64,000 nt of DNA from Paenibacillus sp. PastM-3 (GTDB taxonomy: Bacteria; Bacillota; Bacilli; Paenibacillales; Paenibacillaceae), in assembly GCF_029893965.1 (NCBI RefSeq), contig NZ_JARXXP010000004.1, positions 186,001-250,000 of the forward strand, read 5' to 3'. The stretch's first letter is position 1. Every line of letters starts with the position of its first letter. A model generated the notes under the pieces. It worked only from the letters and a program-made list of their open reading frames with translations. It made no database searches and had not been told where the DNA came from. Position numbers and translations under genes: made by a program. This document shows positions 1 to 8,444 of the stretch, in pieces.

Positions 1-243
1 CAGGCTGTAACGGAAGGGTACCAGATCAAGTACAACACGATCCGCGGTATCCGCAGCTGGATTCTGGTTGCGCTCGGCAAAGAGCCGAAGCTGGAGCTGG
101 AAGAGGGCAAGGAAGCGGTTGAGGCTAAATTGACTGCCGACGAAAGAACCCGCGTGGAGCAGGTTCTGTCCTTCGGCTGGGCGATCCGTCCCGCTGCTCC
201 GCAGACGGACGGCGTTTACCGGATTGAACCGGTCCAGCGGTAA
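1..243 (+). CDS. C-terminal end of an unidentified protein (partial)
   Basis: An open frame enters from the left edge and runs 80 codons to a TAA at 241-243. The visible part is a mixed charged segment with a run of acidic and lysine residues in the middle and a proline-rich tail ending in Pro-Val-Gln-Arg. I do not recognise a family. A hairpin follows 21 nt after the stop, which fits the end of a transcription unit. The start, and any catalytic domain, lie outside the window. Confidence 0.6.
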   Translation, partial: QAVTEGYQIKYNTIRGIRSWILVALGKEPKLELEEGKEAVEAKLTADERTRVEQVLSFGWAIRPAAPQTDGVYRIEPVQR

Positions 244-264
244 CAGCTTATTGAATGGAATAAC

Positions 265-291
265 AGCCCTCCGGCATGATGCCGGGGGGCT
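265..291 (+). terminator. Rho-independent terminator-like hairpin
   Basis: A 12-bp stem (AGCCCTCCGGCA / TGCCGGGGGGCT, one G-T wobble) with a 3-nt loop follows the partial gene. The downstream tract is only moderately T-rich, so termination may be imperfect. Confidence 0.55.
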
Positions 292-394
292 ATCTATATT
301 ACATTTGTGTTGCGGAAACAGGAAACAGGGATAAACACAGCCGGGTATGCATGAAATAAACTAAGGGAAAAGAGACGGGCGCTGCGCCTCAGAA

Positions 395-1234
395 CTACAT
401 ATTCAGCTGAATCTTGCGGGTGCTGAGCACGCCGTCCAGTCCGGTAGGGTCCGCGCTTACTTTATGGGCTACAAAGGCTTCTGCCCGCTCCGAAGTGCGG
501 ATACGCACCGGCTTGGTCTCCATATGCACCAGCTCCCACATCACTTCGGCTACTGACTCCGGCGTCTGCGGCTTCACATTGCGCTGCAGAAAGGCTGCGG
601 TGTAGGCATCGATTACCGGCTTATATTCATCCTCCAGAATACCGCCGGTGCCGGCTACGTGCCCCATTACGGTTTTGGTGAATTCGGTAGCAATGGCTCC
701 CGGCTCCAGCAGGGTTACATCAATGTTGAATTGCGGCTTGTAATAGGTAGCCAGGCTTTCGAGCAGCCCTTCCACCGCAAACTTGCTGGCACAGTAAATC
801 TCGTTCATAGGCTGTCCGACAAGCCCGCCTACACTTGAAGTGGCGACAATATGCGCATATCCGCTCCTCTGCAGCAGCGGCAGTGCTGCCCGGATGGTGT
901 GCATCACCCCGTAGACATTCGTGTCGAATACGCGGTGAATGTCTTCCACCGGCGCCTGGCCGAGGGCACGGAGATAGCCGAAGCCGGCATTGGCGAACAG
1001 CACGTCAAGTGAGCCCTGCTCATCCGAAATCAGGTCAATAACGCTCTGGATGCTGGCCGGATCGGTAACCTCAAGCTGCACGAAATGCAGATTATTTTCC
1101 TTACGGTACAGCTCCTGATCACGCGCCGGATTGCGTGTCCCGGCATAGACAGTCCAGCCCTCCCGGGCGAAGCGCAGAGCCGTAGCCAGGCCGATTCCGG
1201 TGGATGCACCAGTAATGCAGATGATTTTTCCCAT
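395..1234 (-). CDS. SDR family NAD(P)-dependent oxidoreductase
   Basis: A classical short-chain dehydrogenase of 279 residues. The nucleotide-binding motif TGASTGIG is at residues 8-15, the structural NAG at 82-84, catalytic Ser near 134 and the YCASK motif (Tyr147, Lys151) follow in the usual order. I chose the ATG at 1234 because AGGAGG lies 11 nt upstream; a longer frame to 1282 would add 16 residues without a matching binding site. The substrate cannot be read from the sequence; the length and motifs fit cytoplasmic classical SDRs acting on small carbonyl or alcohol substrates. It stands alone, divergent from the AI-2E family gene. Confidence 0.9.
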   Translation of the reverse strand: MGKIICITGASTGIGLATALRFAREGWTVYAGTRNPARDQELYRKENNLHFVQLEVTDPASIQSVIDLISDEQGSLDVLFANAGFGYLRALGQAPVEDIHRVFDTNVYGVMHTIRAALPLLQRSGYAHIVATSSVGGLVGQPMNEIYCASKFAVEGLLESLATYYKPQFNIDVTLLEPGAIATEFTKTVMGHVAGTGGILEDEYKPVIDAYTAAFLQRNVKPQTPESVAEVMWELVHMETKPVRIRTSERAEAFVAHKVSADPTGLDGVLSTRKIQLNM

Positions 1235-1382
1235 CGTTATTTTGCCTCCTGAAGATAAGGTGCGTAACCATTTTTTACACATTGCAGCATAAAGCAGGTG
1301 CAGCTTTCTTAAGTTTACATAAAGACTGTATTTTCGCGTGTTTTTGCGGACACCTTATGTTGTAGGATCGTTTTCATTACGG

Positions 1383-1405
1383 TAGACTATAAAGGAGTCT
1401 ATAGT
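1383..1405. promoter_or_regulatory. Nested inverted repeats upstream of the transporter gene
   Basis: Two overlapping 6-bp inverted repeats (TAGACT/AGTCTA at 1383-1402 and ACTATA/TATAGT at 1386-1405) sit just before the ribosome binding site of the transporter gene. They could be an operator or alternative small hairpins in the leader. No regulator can be named. Confidence 0.25.
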
Positions 1406-1427
1406 TGTAAGCGAATGGAGAGGAACA

Positions 1428-2465
1428 ATGGAAGTGTTTAAGCGTTATTATGCAAATTTGACGGTCCGGCGCTTTGGAATTCTGGTGCTGATCGGTCTGC
1501 TGCTCTACAGTATCAGAGATATGCTTAATTTGGTGCTTCTGACATTTTTGATTGCTTATGTGATGAACAGCTTTCAGGTTCTGCTGACGAAGCGGATCAG
1601 CAAGTTTATCAAAGTGAACAGCAAGGTCATTATTGTTATTTTGTATCTGGCGCTGATTGCGATGATCGTGCTTGCCCTGATTAAATATTTGCCCAAAGTG
1701 TTCGAGCAAGTCAAGCAGTTAACCACTTATCTGTCGAACTTAACTTCTGACGATATCCCGCAAAACCAGATTACCCTGTACCTGTTCGATACGCTCAAGG
1801 ACCTTAATTACCAGTCCTACCTCAAGGGCGGTATTGATTATGTGTTCAAAATCAGCAACTGGGGTACCACCTTCGTATTATCCACCATTCTGAGCTTTGT
1901 TTTCATCCTGGAAAAAGGCCGCATTGTCAGCTTTACTTCCCGCCTGAGAGAGAGCAAGATTTCCTGGTTCTACGTCGAGCTTGAGTATTTCGGCAAAAAA
2001 TTCATCTCCTCCTTCGGTAAGGTCATTGAAGCGCAAATTCTGATCGCGCTGTTCAATACCGTGTTTACCGTTATAGGGCTGTGGATTCTGGGCATGTTCT
2101 TCTCACCGTTCCCTTACCTGTTCGCGCTTTCCATCATGATTTTCCTGCTCAGTCTGATTCCGGTGGTCGGCTTTGTGATCTCTCTGGTTCCGCTTTGTAT
2201 TATCGGTTATAACATCGGCGGGCTGGAAATGGTTATTTATGTACTGGCCATGATTGCCGTGCTTCACTTTATGGAGGGCTATTTCCTCAATCCGAAGCTG
2301 ATGTCCTCCAAGATGAATCTGCCGATGTTCTATACCTTTATTGTGCTGCTCTTCTCGGAGCATTACATTGGCGTATGGGGGCTGATCCTCGGGATTCCAA
2401 TCTTCGTCTTTTTCCTGGATATCCTTGATGTTACCCGTGATGAGCCTGCCAAGCTCCTGAAATAA
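1428..2465 (+). CDS. AI-2E family transporter (TqsA/PerM/YtvI-like membrane protein)
   Basis: A 345-residue polytopic membrane protein. Two hydrophobic segments lie near residues 17-48, a third around 64-86, then a soluble helical loop of about 60 residues, followed by several segments from about 140 to the C-terminus. This layout and the Gly/Pro-containing segments in the second half (around LIPVVGFVISLVP) match the AI-2E exporter family. Members have been linked to AI-2 export and to Na+(Li+)/H+ antiport, so the substrate is open. GGAGAGG lies 7-9 nt before the ATG, and a strong terminator follows, so the gene is monocistronic. Confidence 0.85.
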   Translation: MEVFKRYYANLTVRRFGILVLIGLLLYSIRDMLNLVLLTFLIAYVMNSFQVLLTKRISKFIKVNSKVIIVILYLALIAMIVLALIKYLPKVFEQVKQLTTYLSNLTSDDIPQNQITLYLFDTLKDLNYQSYLKGGIDYVFKISNWGTTFVLSTILSFVFILEKGRIVSFTSRLRESKISWFYVELEYFGKKFISSFGKVIEAQILIALFNTVFTVIGLWILGMFFSPFPYLFALSIMIFLLSLIPVVGFVISLVPLCIIGYNIGGLEMVIYVLAMIAVLHFMEGYFLNPKLMSSKMNLPMFYTFIVLLFSEHYIGVWGLILGIPIFVFFLDILDVTRDEPAKLLK

Positions 2466-2490
2466 CCGGAAGTTAACCGCATCTATAAGA

Positions 2491-2538
2491 AAAAGGCAAC
2501 CCGTAAGCAGAAGCTTTCCGCCGGGCTGCCTTTTTTTT
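2491..2538 (+). terminator. Rho-independent terminator
   Basis: Stem GGCA-CCCG / CGGG-TGCC with a long loop and eight T residues, 26 nt after the transporter stop codon. Confidence 0.8.
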
Positions 2539-2595
2539 GCATGTTTATTAATAGGTTCGGCTTAAGTACGGGAATGCTAGCTCTAATTATCCGGA

Positions 2596-2988
2596 TCAGC
2601 CGAAGGTGGTTGCGACGCTCTGTGTTACAAGCTCTCTTAATTCGGCTTTTTGGGCTATGTACTGCTCAGCCGTAATGCTGCCGCCGGCCAGACGCAGATC
2701 CAGCTGTTCCGTCAGCTGGGCGATCTGCAGGTTAATGACACTGTCGATATTGCCGCCGTTTTCTGCTGCGATATCCTTAAGGGATTTGCCCTCATACAGT
2801 GACTCATACAGCTCTTCATCCGAGGACTGGTTCAGTGCGTCCAGCAGCTCATCCTTATCAGCCACCGGGGTCGAAGTGGACCATTTGGCTACCGGTGAGG
2901 CAAGGGCTGCGGTTCTGCCCCAGGCGGTTCCTCCAAAAGACATGGCGACAATCATTGTCCCGACAATCATCACTCGTTTTATATTCAT
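2596..2988 (-). CDS. Small secreted protein of unknown function
   Basis: A 130-residue protein with a signal peptide at residues 1-30 (Lys-Arg n-region, hydrophobic core, Ala-rich end). The mature part is acidic and helical: a segment with DELLDAL and SDEELYESLYEGKSL, then a helix-turn pattern around SLKDIAAENGG, and a C-terminal helix (AEQYIAQKAELREL). The SLKDIAxENG pattern is seen in small exported Bacillales proteins of unknown function; I cannot name a family. AGAGGA lies 6-8 nt before the ATG. It is convergent with the transporter gene. Confidence 0.75.
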   Translation of the reverse strand: MNIKRVMIVGTMIVAMSFGGTAWGRTAALASPVAKWSTSTPVADKDELLDALNQSSDEELYESLYEGKSLKDIAAENGGNIDSVINLQIAQLTEQLDLRLAGGSITAEQYIAQKAELRELVTQSVATTFG

Positions 2989-3136
2989 GTAAATATCCTC
3001 TTTTCATAATGTAATATATCGGTAAGGGGTCATAGGCTGGGTCAGCTAGGATAAGTATGCTTAAGTGCATTATAACCGGCAAAGCTGAGGCTAAGCTTAA
3101 GTCCGGTTAAAGATTACCTAAATAATGGCGCTCCGC

Positions 3137-3200
3137 TTGGGTCAGGGCAATGAACCAAGGTATACTGTCAGGAGGAACGCAGAACGGTTAATGACGGTTA
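3137..3200 (+). promoter_or_regulatory. Putative promoter and direct repeats ahead of the two-component operon
   Basis: TTGGGT (3137-3142) and TATACT (3161-3166) are 18 nt apart, a weak -35 with a good -10. Just downstream ACGGTTA occurs twice (3184-3190 and 3194-3200) with a 10-bp repeat period, the geometry used by OmpR/PhoB-type regulators. Autoregulation by the adjacent response regulator is a guess. Confidence 0.35.
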
Positions 3201-3257
3201 TTAAGAGAAGCAGGGCCAGATAGTAAATAAACCATAAGGGTAAGGGGTGAACCGCCC

Positions 3258-3953
3258 GTGAATAAAAAAGTGCTGGTTGTCGACGATGAACAGAGCATTT
3301 CGAGCGCCATTGCCTACGCACTCCGGCGGGAGGGCTATGAGGTAGATACGGCAGGCGACGGCGAGGAGGCGCTCTCCAAGGTGAAGATCTTCCGGCCGAA
3401 CGCCCTGGTGCTGGATGTGATGATGCCGAAGCTGAGCGGCTATGATGTGTGCCGGCGGCTGGAGAACCGTGATGATATCGGGATTATTCTGCTGACGGTC
3501 AAAAATGATATTGTCGATAAAATCGTCGGCCTGGAGCTGGGCGCAGATGATTATATGACGAAGCCGTTTGAAATCCGCGAGCTGCTGGCGCGGGTAAAGG
3601 CGCTGCTGCGCAGGCTGGAGAAGAAGACGGGCGAGACTCCCGCTGAGCTGCTCGAATACGGAGAGCTGCGCGTGTACCCTGAGCGGCGTTCGGCTGAGCT
3701 CAGGTCTGAAGAGCTGGAGCTGACGCCGAAGGAATTCGATCTGCTGCTGCTCCTGCTCTCCCACCCGCAGCGCGTATATATGCGGGAGGAGCTGCTGGAG
3801 CAGGTCTGGGAGATGGATTATGCCGGCGGCACCCGCACGGTGGATATTCATATCCAGCGGCTGCGCAAAAAGCTCGGCGAGCCCTACCAGAACATGCTCC
3901 AGACCGTGTACGGGGTGGGCTATAAAGCGGCGCCGGCCGGGAGCTATCCATGA
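3258..3953 (+). CDS. OmpR/PhoB-family response regulator
   Basis: A 231-residue DNA-binding response regulator. The N-terminal receiver has the acidic pair Asp9-Asp10, phosphoacceptor Asp53, Thr80 and Lys102. The C-terminal half (about 130-228) is a winged-helix effector with the usual LTPKEFDLLLLL start and the recognition helix around TVDIHIQRLRKKL. The start is a GTG with AAGGGGTGA 8 nt upstream. Its last codons overlap the following kinase gene by 4 nt (ATGA), so the two are translationally coupled partners. Confidence 0.96.
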   Translation: MNKKVLVVDDEQSISSAIAYALRREGYEVDTAGDGEEALSKVKIFRPNALVLDVMMPKLSGYDVCRRLENRDDIGIILLTVKNDIVDKIVGLELGADDYMTKPFEIRELLARVKALLRRLEKKTGETPAELLEYGELRVYPERRSAELRSEELELTPKEFDLLLLLLSHPQRVYMREELLEQVWEMDYAGGTRTVDIHIQRLRKKLGEPYQNMLQTVYGVGYKAAPAGSYP

Positions 3954-5416
3954 GATTCAGCATCAAGCTGAAATTCAGCCTGTTCCTGGGGCTTCTGCTC
4001 ATTCTGGCGGTCAGCGTGCTGAGCTATTTGGTGCTGCGCGGGGTGGAGCGCAATGAGCAGGTACAGGCGGAGGCTTCCCTTGCCCAGCATGTCAAAACGG
4101 TCAATTTGCGGGTGAAGCAGGCCTATTATACCGGCGTGCGCCTTGAGCCGCAGCAGTTCCTGCAGCGGCGCGGCCGTGAGCTGGCCGGAGAGCTGGCCGG
4201 CTTTACCGGTCTGGAAGTTACACTGTACGACGCCGGGGGCGGGCAGGTGGGAACCTCGGTGCAGGGTGTGCCTGAGTCCGGAAATCCAGGCACAGCCGAT
4301 GCACTGGCTTATGCACTCCAGGACAAGGTCGCCTATCAGAGCAAGGGAGACAAGCTGCTGTATCTGGCTCCGCTGCAGGGCCCTGAGGCACAGATGGGTG
4401 TAGTGCAGCTGCAGTATTCGCTGAAGAATGCCCAGGCCTTCCAGCAGACGCTCCGTACTCTGTTCCTGACAACCGGTGCTGCCGTGCTGCTGCTCAGCTT
4501 CATCACCGGTTACCTGTATTTCAGCCGTGCGGCGGCGGCGATCAGCCGGCTGAAAAGGGCGGCGGAATCGATCCGCCACGCCGAATATATCTCCGCCCCG
4601 CCGGTGAAGCGCAAGGATGAGCTGGGCGAGCTGGCGGAGGGGATTTATTACATGAGCCGGGAGATTGAATCCAGCATCGCCGCCAAGGATGAGGAGCAGC
4701 GCAAGCTGCAGCTCGCCGTAACCAAGCTTCAGGCGCTGGAGCAGCAGCAGAAGCAGTATATCGGCAATATCAGCCATGAGTTCAAGACGCCGCTGACCTC
4801 GATCAAGGCTTATGTGGACCTGCTCAATATGTATGACGATGACCCCAAGCTGCTGTTTGAGGCCAAGACCAACATTGCCAAGGAGACGGAGCGGCTCTAC
4901 GAAATGGTGGACAAAGTGCTGCAGCTGACTGCGCTGGAGAAGTATGATTTTGAATCACAGGCGGAATTGTTCGAGGTCGCCGAAGGGCTGCGCGATATTT
5001 GCGGGCGGATGAACGGCAAGGCAGAGCGCTTTGGATTGACGCTTACCCTGGACGTTGAGCCCGCCCATATCTGGATCGACAAAGAAAGCTTCATGCATAT
5101 CTTCATCAATCTGATCGACAATGCAATTAAATATAATGTTCCGGACGGGGCAGTCAAGCTGCACAGCAAGGTGCGCGGGGAGCAGGTGGAGATTACCGTC
5201 AGCGATACCGGCATCGGTATTCCGGCGGAGGCGCGGGACAAAATTTTCGAGCCCTTCTATACGGTCAACCGTGACCGGGCCCGCGCGTCAGGCGGCACCG
5301 GGCTCGGGCTGTCACTGGTGCGCAATCTGGTGGAGAAGCAGGGCGGCAGTATTGTTTTGCTGGAGACAGAGGGCACGGGTTCGGCGTTCCGGCTTACTTT
5401 TCCGCTGGTGAAGTAA
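3950..5416 (+). CDS. Membrane sensor histidine kinase (HAMP, HisKA, HATPase)
   Basis: A 488-residue sensor kinase paired with the preceding regulator. Transmembrane helices lie at about 9-29 and 170-191 and enclose an extracellular sensor region of about 140 residues. A HAMP segment follows (192-245), then a coiled linker, the phosphoacceptor His276 in ISHEFKTPLTS, and a HATPase domain with N box (NLIDNAIKYN), G1 (VSDTGIGIP), F box (FEPFY) and G2 (GGTGLGLSL). The sensor domain is not one I recognise, so the stimulus is unknown. Confidence 0.95.
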   Translation: MRFSIKLKFSLFLGLLLILAVSVLSYLVLRGVERNEQVQAEASLAQHVKTVNLRVKQAYYTGVRLEPQQFLQRRGRELAGELAGFTGLEVTLYDAGGGQVGTSVQGVPESGNPGTADALAYALQDKVAYQSKGDKLLYLAPLQGPEAQMGVVQLQYSLKNAQAFQQTLRTLFLTTGAAVLLLSFITGYLYFSRAAAAISRLKRAAESIRHAEYISAPPVKRKDELGELAEGIYYMSREIESSIAAKDEEQRKLQLAVTKLQALEQQQKQYIGNISHEFKTPLTSIKAYVDLLNMYDDDPKLLFEAKTNIAKETERLYEMVDKVLQLTALEKYDFESQAELFEVAEGLRDICGRMNGKAERFGLTLTLDVEPAHIWIDKESFMHIFINLIDNAIKYNVPDGAVKLHSKVRGEQVEITVSDTGIGIPAEARDKIFEPFYTVNRDRARASGGTGLGLSLVRNLVEKQGGSIVLLETEGTGSAFRLTFPLVK

Positions 5417-5502
5417 TGTTTACAAGTTGGAAACATCCTGCGGCGGTTTGGAAATAACTTTCGGGTATTGTAGGTGCATCAACATTGTAGGGGGAAGCGA
5501 TC

Positions 5503-6627
5503 ATGAGCAGACAAGCGGGCGGCAGGGTGGTTCATACGGGGCTGCTGGCGGTGGTGAGTCTGGCTGTTGTATTGTCTGTGACGGCATGCCGTTCAGGGGA
5601 TACAGAGGCACGGCAGGTCATTGAGAAGGCAGGCACAAAGATTACGGTGATGGAGAATACCAGTGAATCTGTCTATACCAAGCTGCAGCTGGAAGGCATT
5701 GATAAGGTGGAGGGTATGCGCGGCCTGGATTGGGTCAGCGAGGACATCATTGCAGTAGACAAAGAGAACCGGAGCCTTGCCCCGCAAATGATTGAAGGCA
5801 TGGAGCGTTACCCGCACAATCTGTATCTGCACAATCTCTCTGCCGGTGAAGATACCCCGATACAGGAAGGGGACCGGAATTATGGTGCCGCACAGCTGTC
5901 TCCCGATAAAAAGTATGTTCTATACAGAGAAACAGATGAAATGGTAGGCCTCGGCTATATCCGCAATCTGGAGTCGGGCGCTTCCGTCCAGGTGGATGAA
6001 GCACCTTTCCGGATTGAAGAGGGAGAGTGGGGAGACGACGGACATGTGATTTTCCCCGGAATGGATGGCGTTATTTACAGAACGGATGTGCAGGGGGCAA
6101 AAGAGACCGTTGTAGAGTCCGGTGTACCGTATGTGCATGAGGTAGTGCAGTCAGGCAGCATCGTCTATTATGTGACCGGTGAGGATATGCAGCTGACCGC
6201 TTACGACACCGATTCGAAGCAGCCGAAGGTGCTGAAACAAAGCGTGGTCTGGGTCATTCCGTCTCCGGACGGCAGCAAGCTGGCCATAGTGAAGCGGACG
6301 AAGCCGGGTGAGATGGTGCTGGTACTTTGTGACAGCGAGGGCAACGAGCAGACGGAGCTGGCCTCCGGCCAGCAGATATTCGGAACCAGCTGGTCACCGG
6401 ACGGCAGCAAGCTGGTGTATTCGTTAACCGCCGAGAATCCGGCGGATGACCAAAACGGGGTATTCATTACCGAGCTGGATAGCGGGGAACAGACCCAGCT
6501 GCTGGGGGATATTGAGATTGCCGACCAGCTGCGCTGGAGCCCTTCCGGCAAGAAGCTGCTGGCTTCAGCCTCCGTGCTGAAGGATAACAAATACGAGTTC
6601 ACGACTTATGTGATCAGGCTGTCCTAA
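5503..6627 (+). CDS. Beta-propeller (TolB/PD40-like) lipoprotein
   Basis: A 374-residue lipoprotein: hydrophobic signal with lipobox VTAC, lipidated Cys29. The mature protein carries repeated SPDGSKL / SPSGKKL motifs (about residues 245-355) and earlier relatives (SPDKKYVLY), typical of PD40/WD40-like propeller blades. It starts 86 nt after the kinase stop, on the same strand and behind its own AGGGGG site, so it is probably in the two-component operon. A surface propeller next to a sensor kinase could help detect an envelope signal; that is inference. A bidirectional terminator follows. Confidence 0.85.
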   Translation: MSRQAGGRVVHTGLLAVVSLAVVLSVTACRSGDTEARQVIEKAGTKITVMENTSESVYTKLQLEGIDKVEGMRGLDWVSEDIIAVDKENRSLAPQMIEGMERYPHNLYLHNLSAGEDTPIQEGDRNYGAAQLSPDKKYVLYRETDEMVGLGYIRNLESGASVQVDEAPFRIEEGEWGDDGHVIFPGMDGVIYRTDVQGAKETVVESGVPYVHEVVQSGSIVYYVTGEDMQLTAYDTDSKQPKVLKQSVVWVIPSPDGSKLAIVKRTKPGEMVLVLCDSEGNEQTELASGQQIFGTSWSPDGSKLVYSLTAENPADDQNGVFITELDSGEQTQLLGDIEIADQLRWSPSGKKLLASASVLKDNKYEFTTYVIRLS

Positions 6628-6634
6628 TGTTAAT

Positions 6635-6680
6635 AAAAAGCGCCTGCGGTATGGCTTTTGCTCATACAGCAGGCGTTTTT
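6635..6680. terminator. Bidirectional terminator between convergent genes
   Basis: AAAAAGCGCCTGC / GCAGGCGTTTTT form a 12-13 bp stem, with an inner GTATG/CATAC stem in the loop. A-tract and T-tract flank it, so it can serve both the propeller lipoprotein and the DUF6376-like gene. Confidence 0.9.
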
Positions 6681-6685
6681 CGCCG

Positions 6686-7126
6686 TTATTGCGGAATCAG
6701 CTGGCTGATCTCGTTCAGCAGACCGTTGATCTGGCTGATTGTTTCCGGAATTCCTGTTGATTCGAAGGCGGCCTTGCCTTCTTCGAGGTTCGTTGCGGCC
6801 TGATCCAGGCCCTGCTGAAGCTTATCGTTATAGCTGACAATAGACTGGTGCAAATCCGCCGCATATTCCGGAACCTGAAGATTGGCGTATTCAGAAATCT
6901 GTTCTTTCAGAGCATTGAGCCGTTCCGTTAAGGCCTCTCTGGCCTGCGAATCTGTCGCTGCATCAGTCGCCAGCGTCTCCATCTCCTGCGCGAATTCGGT
7001 TAAGGCCTGCATGTATGAAGCTGTATCGGAGGTGAAAGTAACGGTATTCTCCACCTTCTCGGCAAACCCGCATCCGGGGACAATCAGCAGAACGAGCAGC
7101 AGTAGGCTTAGTCCGTATTTTTTCAT
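6686..7126 (-). CDS. DUF6376-like lipoprotein
   Basis: A 146-residue lipoprotein with lipobox VPGC (Cys19). The rest is almost entirely helical: a Ser-Tyr-Met-Gln-Ala-Leu-Thr region near residue 40, amphipathic helices with Leu-Asn-Ala-Leu-Lys-Glu-Gln, the conserved-looking VPEYAADLHQSIVSYNDKL segment, and a C-terminal ISQINGLLNEISQLI helix. This pattern matches my memory of the DUF6376 family of Bacillales lipoproteins; function unknown. The start at 7126 has AGAGGAGTG 9-12 nt upstream; a frame up to 7171 adds 15 residues but would bury the signal peptide. Confidence 0.75.
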   Translation of the reverse strand: MKKYGLSLLLLVLLIVPGCGFAEKVENTVTFTSDTASYMQALTEFAQEMETLATDAATDSQAREALTERLNALKEQISEYANLQVPEYAADLHQSIVSYNDKLQQGLDQAATNLEEGKAAFESTGIPETISQINGLLNEISQLIPQ

Positions 7127-7272
7127 TTGCTTCACTCCTCTTAAGTATCGTAGGTGCTGGTGTACTCTCATTCATACGTCTTGCCGACAGAGCGGGTTAC
7201 GGGAAGCATCATGAAATTACGATGAAATTACTATGAATTTAAGTTAAAAATAGTAACGGATTAAATTCTTAC

Positions 7273-7302
7273 TTGACAGGTGGGATTAAAGGGGTATATG
7301 AT
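7273..7302 (+). promoter_or_regulatory. Sigma-A promoter for the MarR gene
   Basis: Consensus TTGACA (7273-7278) and TATGAT (7297-7302) are separated by 18 nt. The predicted start of transcription near 7309 gives a leader of about 165 nt before the MarR gene. Confidence 0.7.
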
Positions 7303-7312
7303 AACACCAATA

Positions 7313-7334
7313 GTTCACCAGTAATTAAATGAAC
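7313..7334. promoter_or_regulatory. Putative operator (inverted repeat) just downstream of the promoter
   Basis: GTTCA (7313-7317) and TGAAC (7330-7334) form an inverted repeat overlapping the expected transcription start. MarR-family proteins usually bind such short dyads in their own promoters, so autorepression is plausible but unproven. Confidence 0.35.
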
Positions 7335-7350
7335 AGTGAAATAATCACTT

Positions 7351-7418
7351 GAGCCGATTGGACCGCCAAAGGCTCCCGCAGTACTACCCTATGGAGGGAG
7401 TCTGCCGGGAGCCTTTTT
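7351..7418 (+). promoter_or_regulatory. Leader attenuator with mutually exclusive hairpins
   Basis: A strong terminator stem (AAAGGCTCCCG at 7368-7378 with CGGGAGCCTTT at 7406-7416, an inner CTACCCT/AGGGAG stem, then a T run) lies inside the leader of the MarR gene. Immediately upstream GAGCC (7351-7355) can pair with GGCTC (7371-7375) around an inner TTGG/CCAA stem. That alternative hairpin uses the 5' arm of the terminator, so the two cannot coexist. This is the layout of an attenuator; the controlling signal is unknown and I do not recognise a riboswitch class. Confidence 0.55.
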
Positions 7419-7473
7419 TTGTATATTCGGGGTGGGGTTATTTTATTGGCCGATGAAGGAAGGCAGGGATGGT

Positions 7474-8016
7474 ATGACAGATGAGCAATGGGAGCAGCTG
7501 GAGGAGGCTGACTATTTGTTCCGCAGAATGGTGCGGAGATTCGTAAAGGAACGCGACCGTGTGAATGTGGAGGGCATTGCCCTGCCGGGCATGCTGATTC
7601 TGAACAAGATTATCCGTGACGGGGAGCAGCGGCTGGGTGATCTGGCCGAGGAGCTTGACTTCACTTCCGGTGCGATTACGGCGCTGAGCGATAAGCTGGA
7701 AGCCGGCGGGTTCACTGTCCGCAGACGGAAGGAAGATGACCGCAGGACGGTGCTGCTGGGTATTACGGCCAAAGGCCGGGAACTGGTTCAGCGCAACAGA
7801 AGCGTTGGAGAGCGATGTATTACGCTTCTGTTCGCGGGCTTTACGGAGGAGGAGCTTGCCCAGCAGAGCCGCTTCTATGAGCGGATTACTCGGAATCTGG
7901 AGGGATTCTCGGATACACTGCTGGAGCTGGCCAGACAGAAGGCCGAAGCTCCACCGCCTCCGGCTCCTGAACAGAAGCGGAGAACACCGCCGGATAATAA
8001 GTATTTAAGTTACTGA
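7474..8016 (+). CDS. MarR family transcriptional regulator
   Basis: About 180 residues from the ATG at 7474, which has GGAAGG 10 nt upstream; in-frame GTG 7432 and ATG 7453 are alternatives with poorer spacing. The winged-helix core shows the typical order: helix-turn-helix around LGDLAEELDFTSGAITALSDKLEAGGFTVRR split over about 57-87, then the wing DDRRTVLLGITAKGREL. The C-terminal tail is unusual: a proline-rich stretch (PPPPAPE) and a basic end. Its leader holds a terminator, so expression may be attenuated as well as autoregulated. The regulated genes are not evident; the next gene is 600 nt away. Confidence 0.87.
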   Translation: MTDEQWEQLEEADYLFRRMVRRFVKERDRVNVEGIALPGMLILNKIIRDGEQRLGDLAEELDFTSGAITALSDKLEAGGFTVRRRKEDDRRTVLLGITAKGRELVQRNRSVGERCITLLFAGFTEEELAQQSRFYERITRNLEGFSDTLLELARQKAEAPPPPAPEQKRRTPPDNKYLSY

Positions 8017-8236
8017 TAGGCGGGCCAGATGATGTCTGCCTAAGGTACCGTTAGCTGCGCCGTATTAATAAGCGCCTGCAATACGATAGTGTGCTGAAAA
8101 GTAACTGACTAAGCTGCTCATAACTGCCTCAGATAACAAATGTGGTTTATGCTTCTAACAACGAAAATAAGCGTTCATATGCAAAAAGTCTGATTGCTGT
8201 TGTATGAGAATTCGCTGCACAGACTTTGGCTGACCA

Positions 8237-8431
8237 AATTAGGTGGAAAATGTTCATCTAATTCTGGGCCGACTGCTGAAATGAGGATATTAGGTGGAAA
8301 AAAGCTAACTAATTCTGCTGTTTTTGGACCTGCGGCAGGTTTAAGGCCCCATTAAGTGTCAATTTTCCACCTAATCCTTACAAAAGTTAAGAACCGGTGG
8401 AATTAGGTGACTATAATCCAACTAATTGCTG
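8237..8431. repeat. Four dispersed copies of an ATTAGGTGGAAAA-type intergenic repeat
   Basis: Copies lie at about 8237-8269, 8288-8320, 8351-8377 (reverse orientation) and 8396-8431. Each has ATTAGGTGG-like and AACTAATT/CATCTAATT-like ends about 15 nt apart, so each copy is itself a weak inverted repeat. They fill most of a 600-nt gap (8017-8616) in which I see no gene. Left of them, 8017-8236, I see only a degenerate TATGCTTC-containing copy of the second repeat type. Confidence 0.55.
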
Positions 8432-8444
8432 CTTTTGAAGCCAA

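Noticed and set aside
3944..4777. Minus-strand 277-codon frame over the sensor kinase gene
   Set aside because: The protein is full of Leu/Gln/Arg low-complexity sequence, and the plus-strand kinase motifs are intact.
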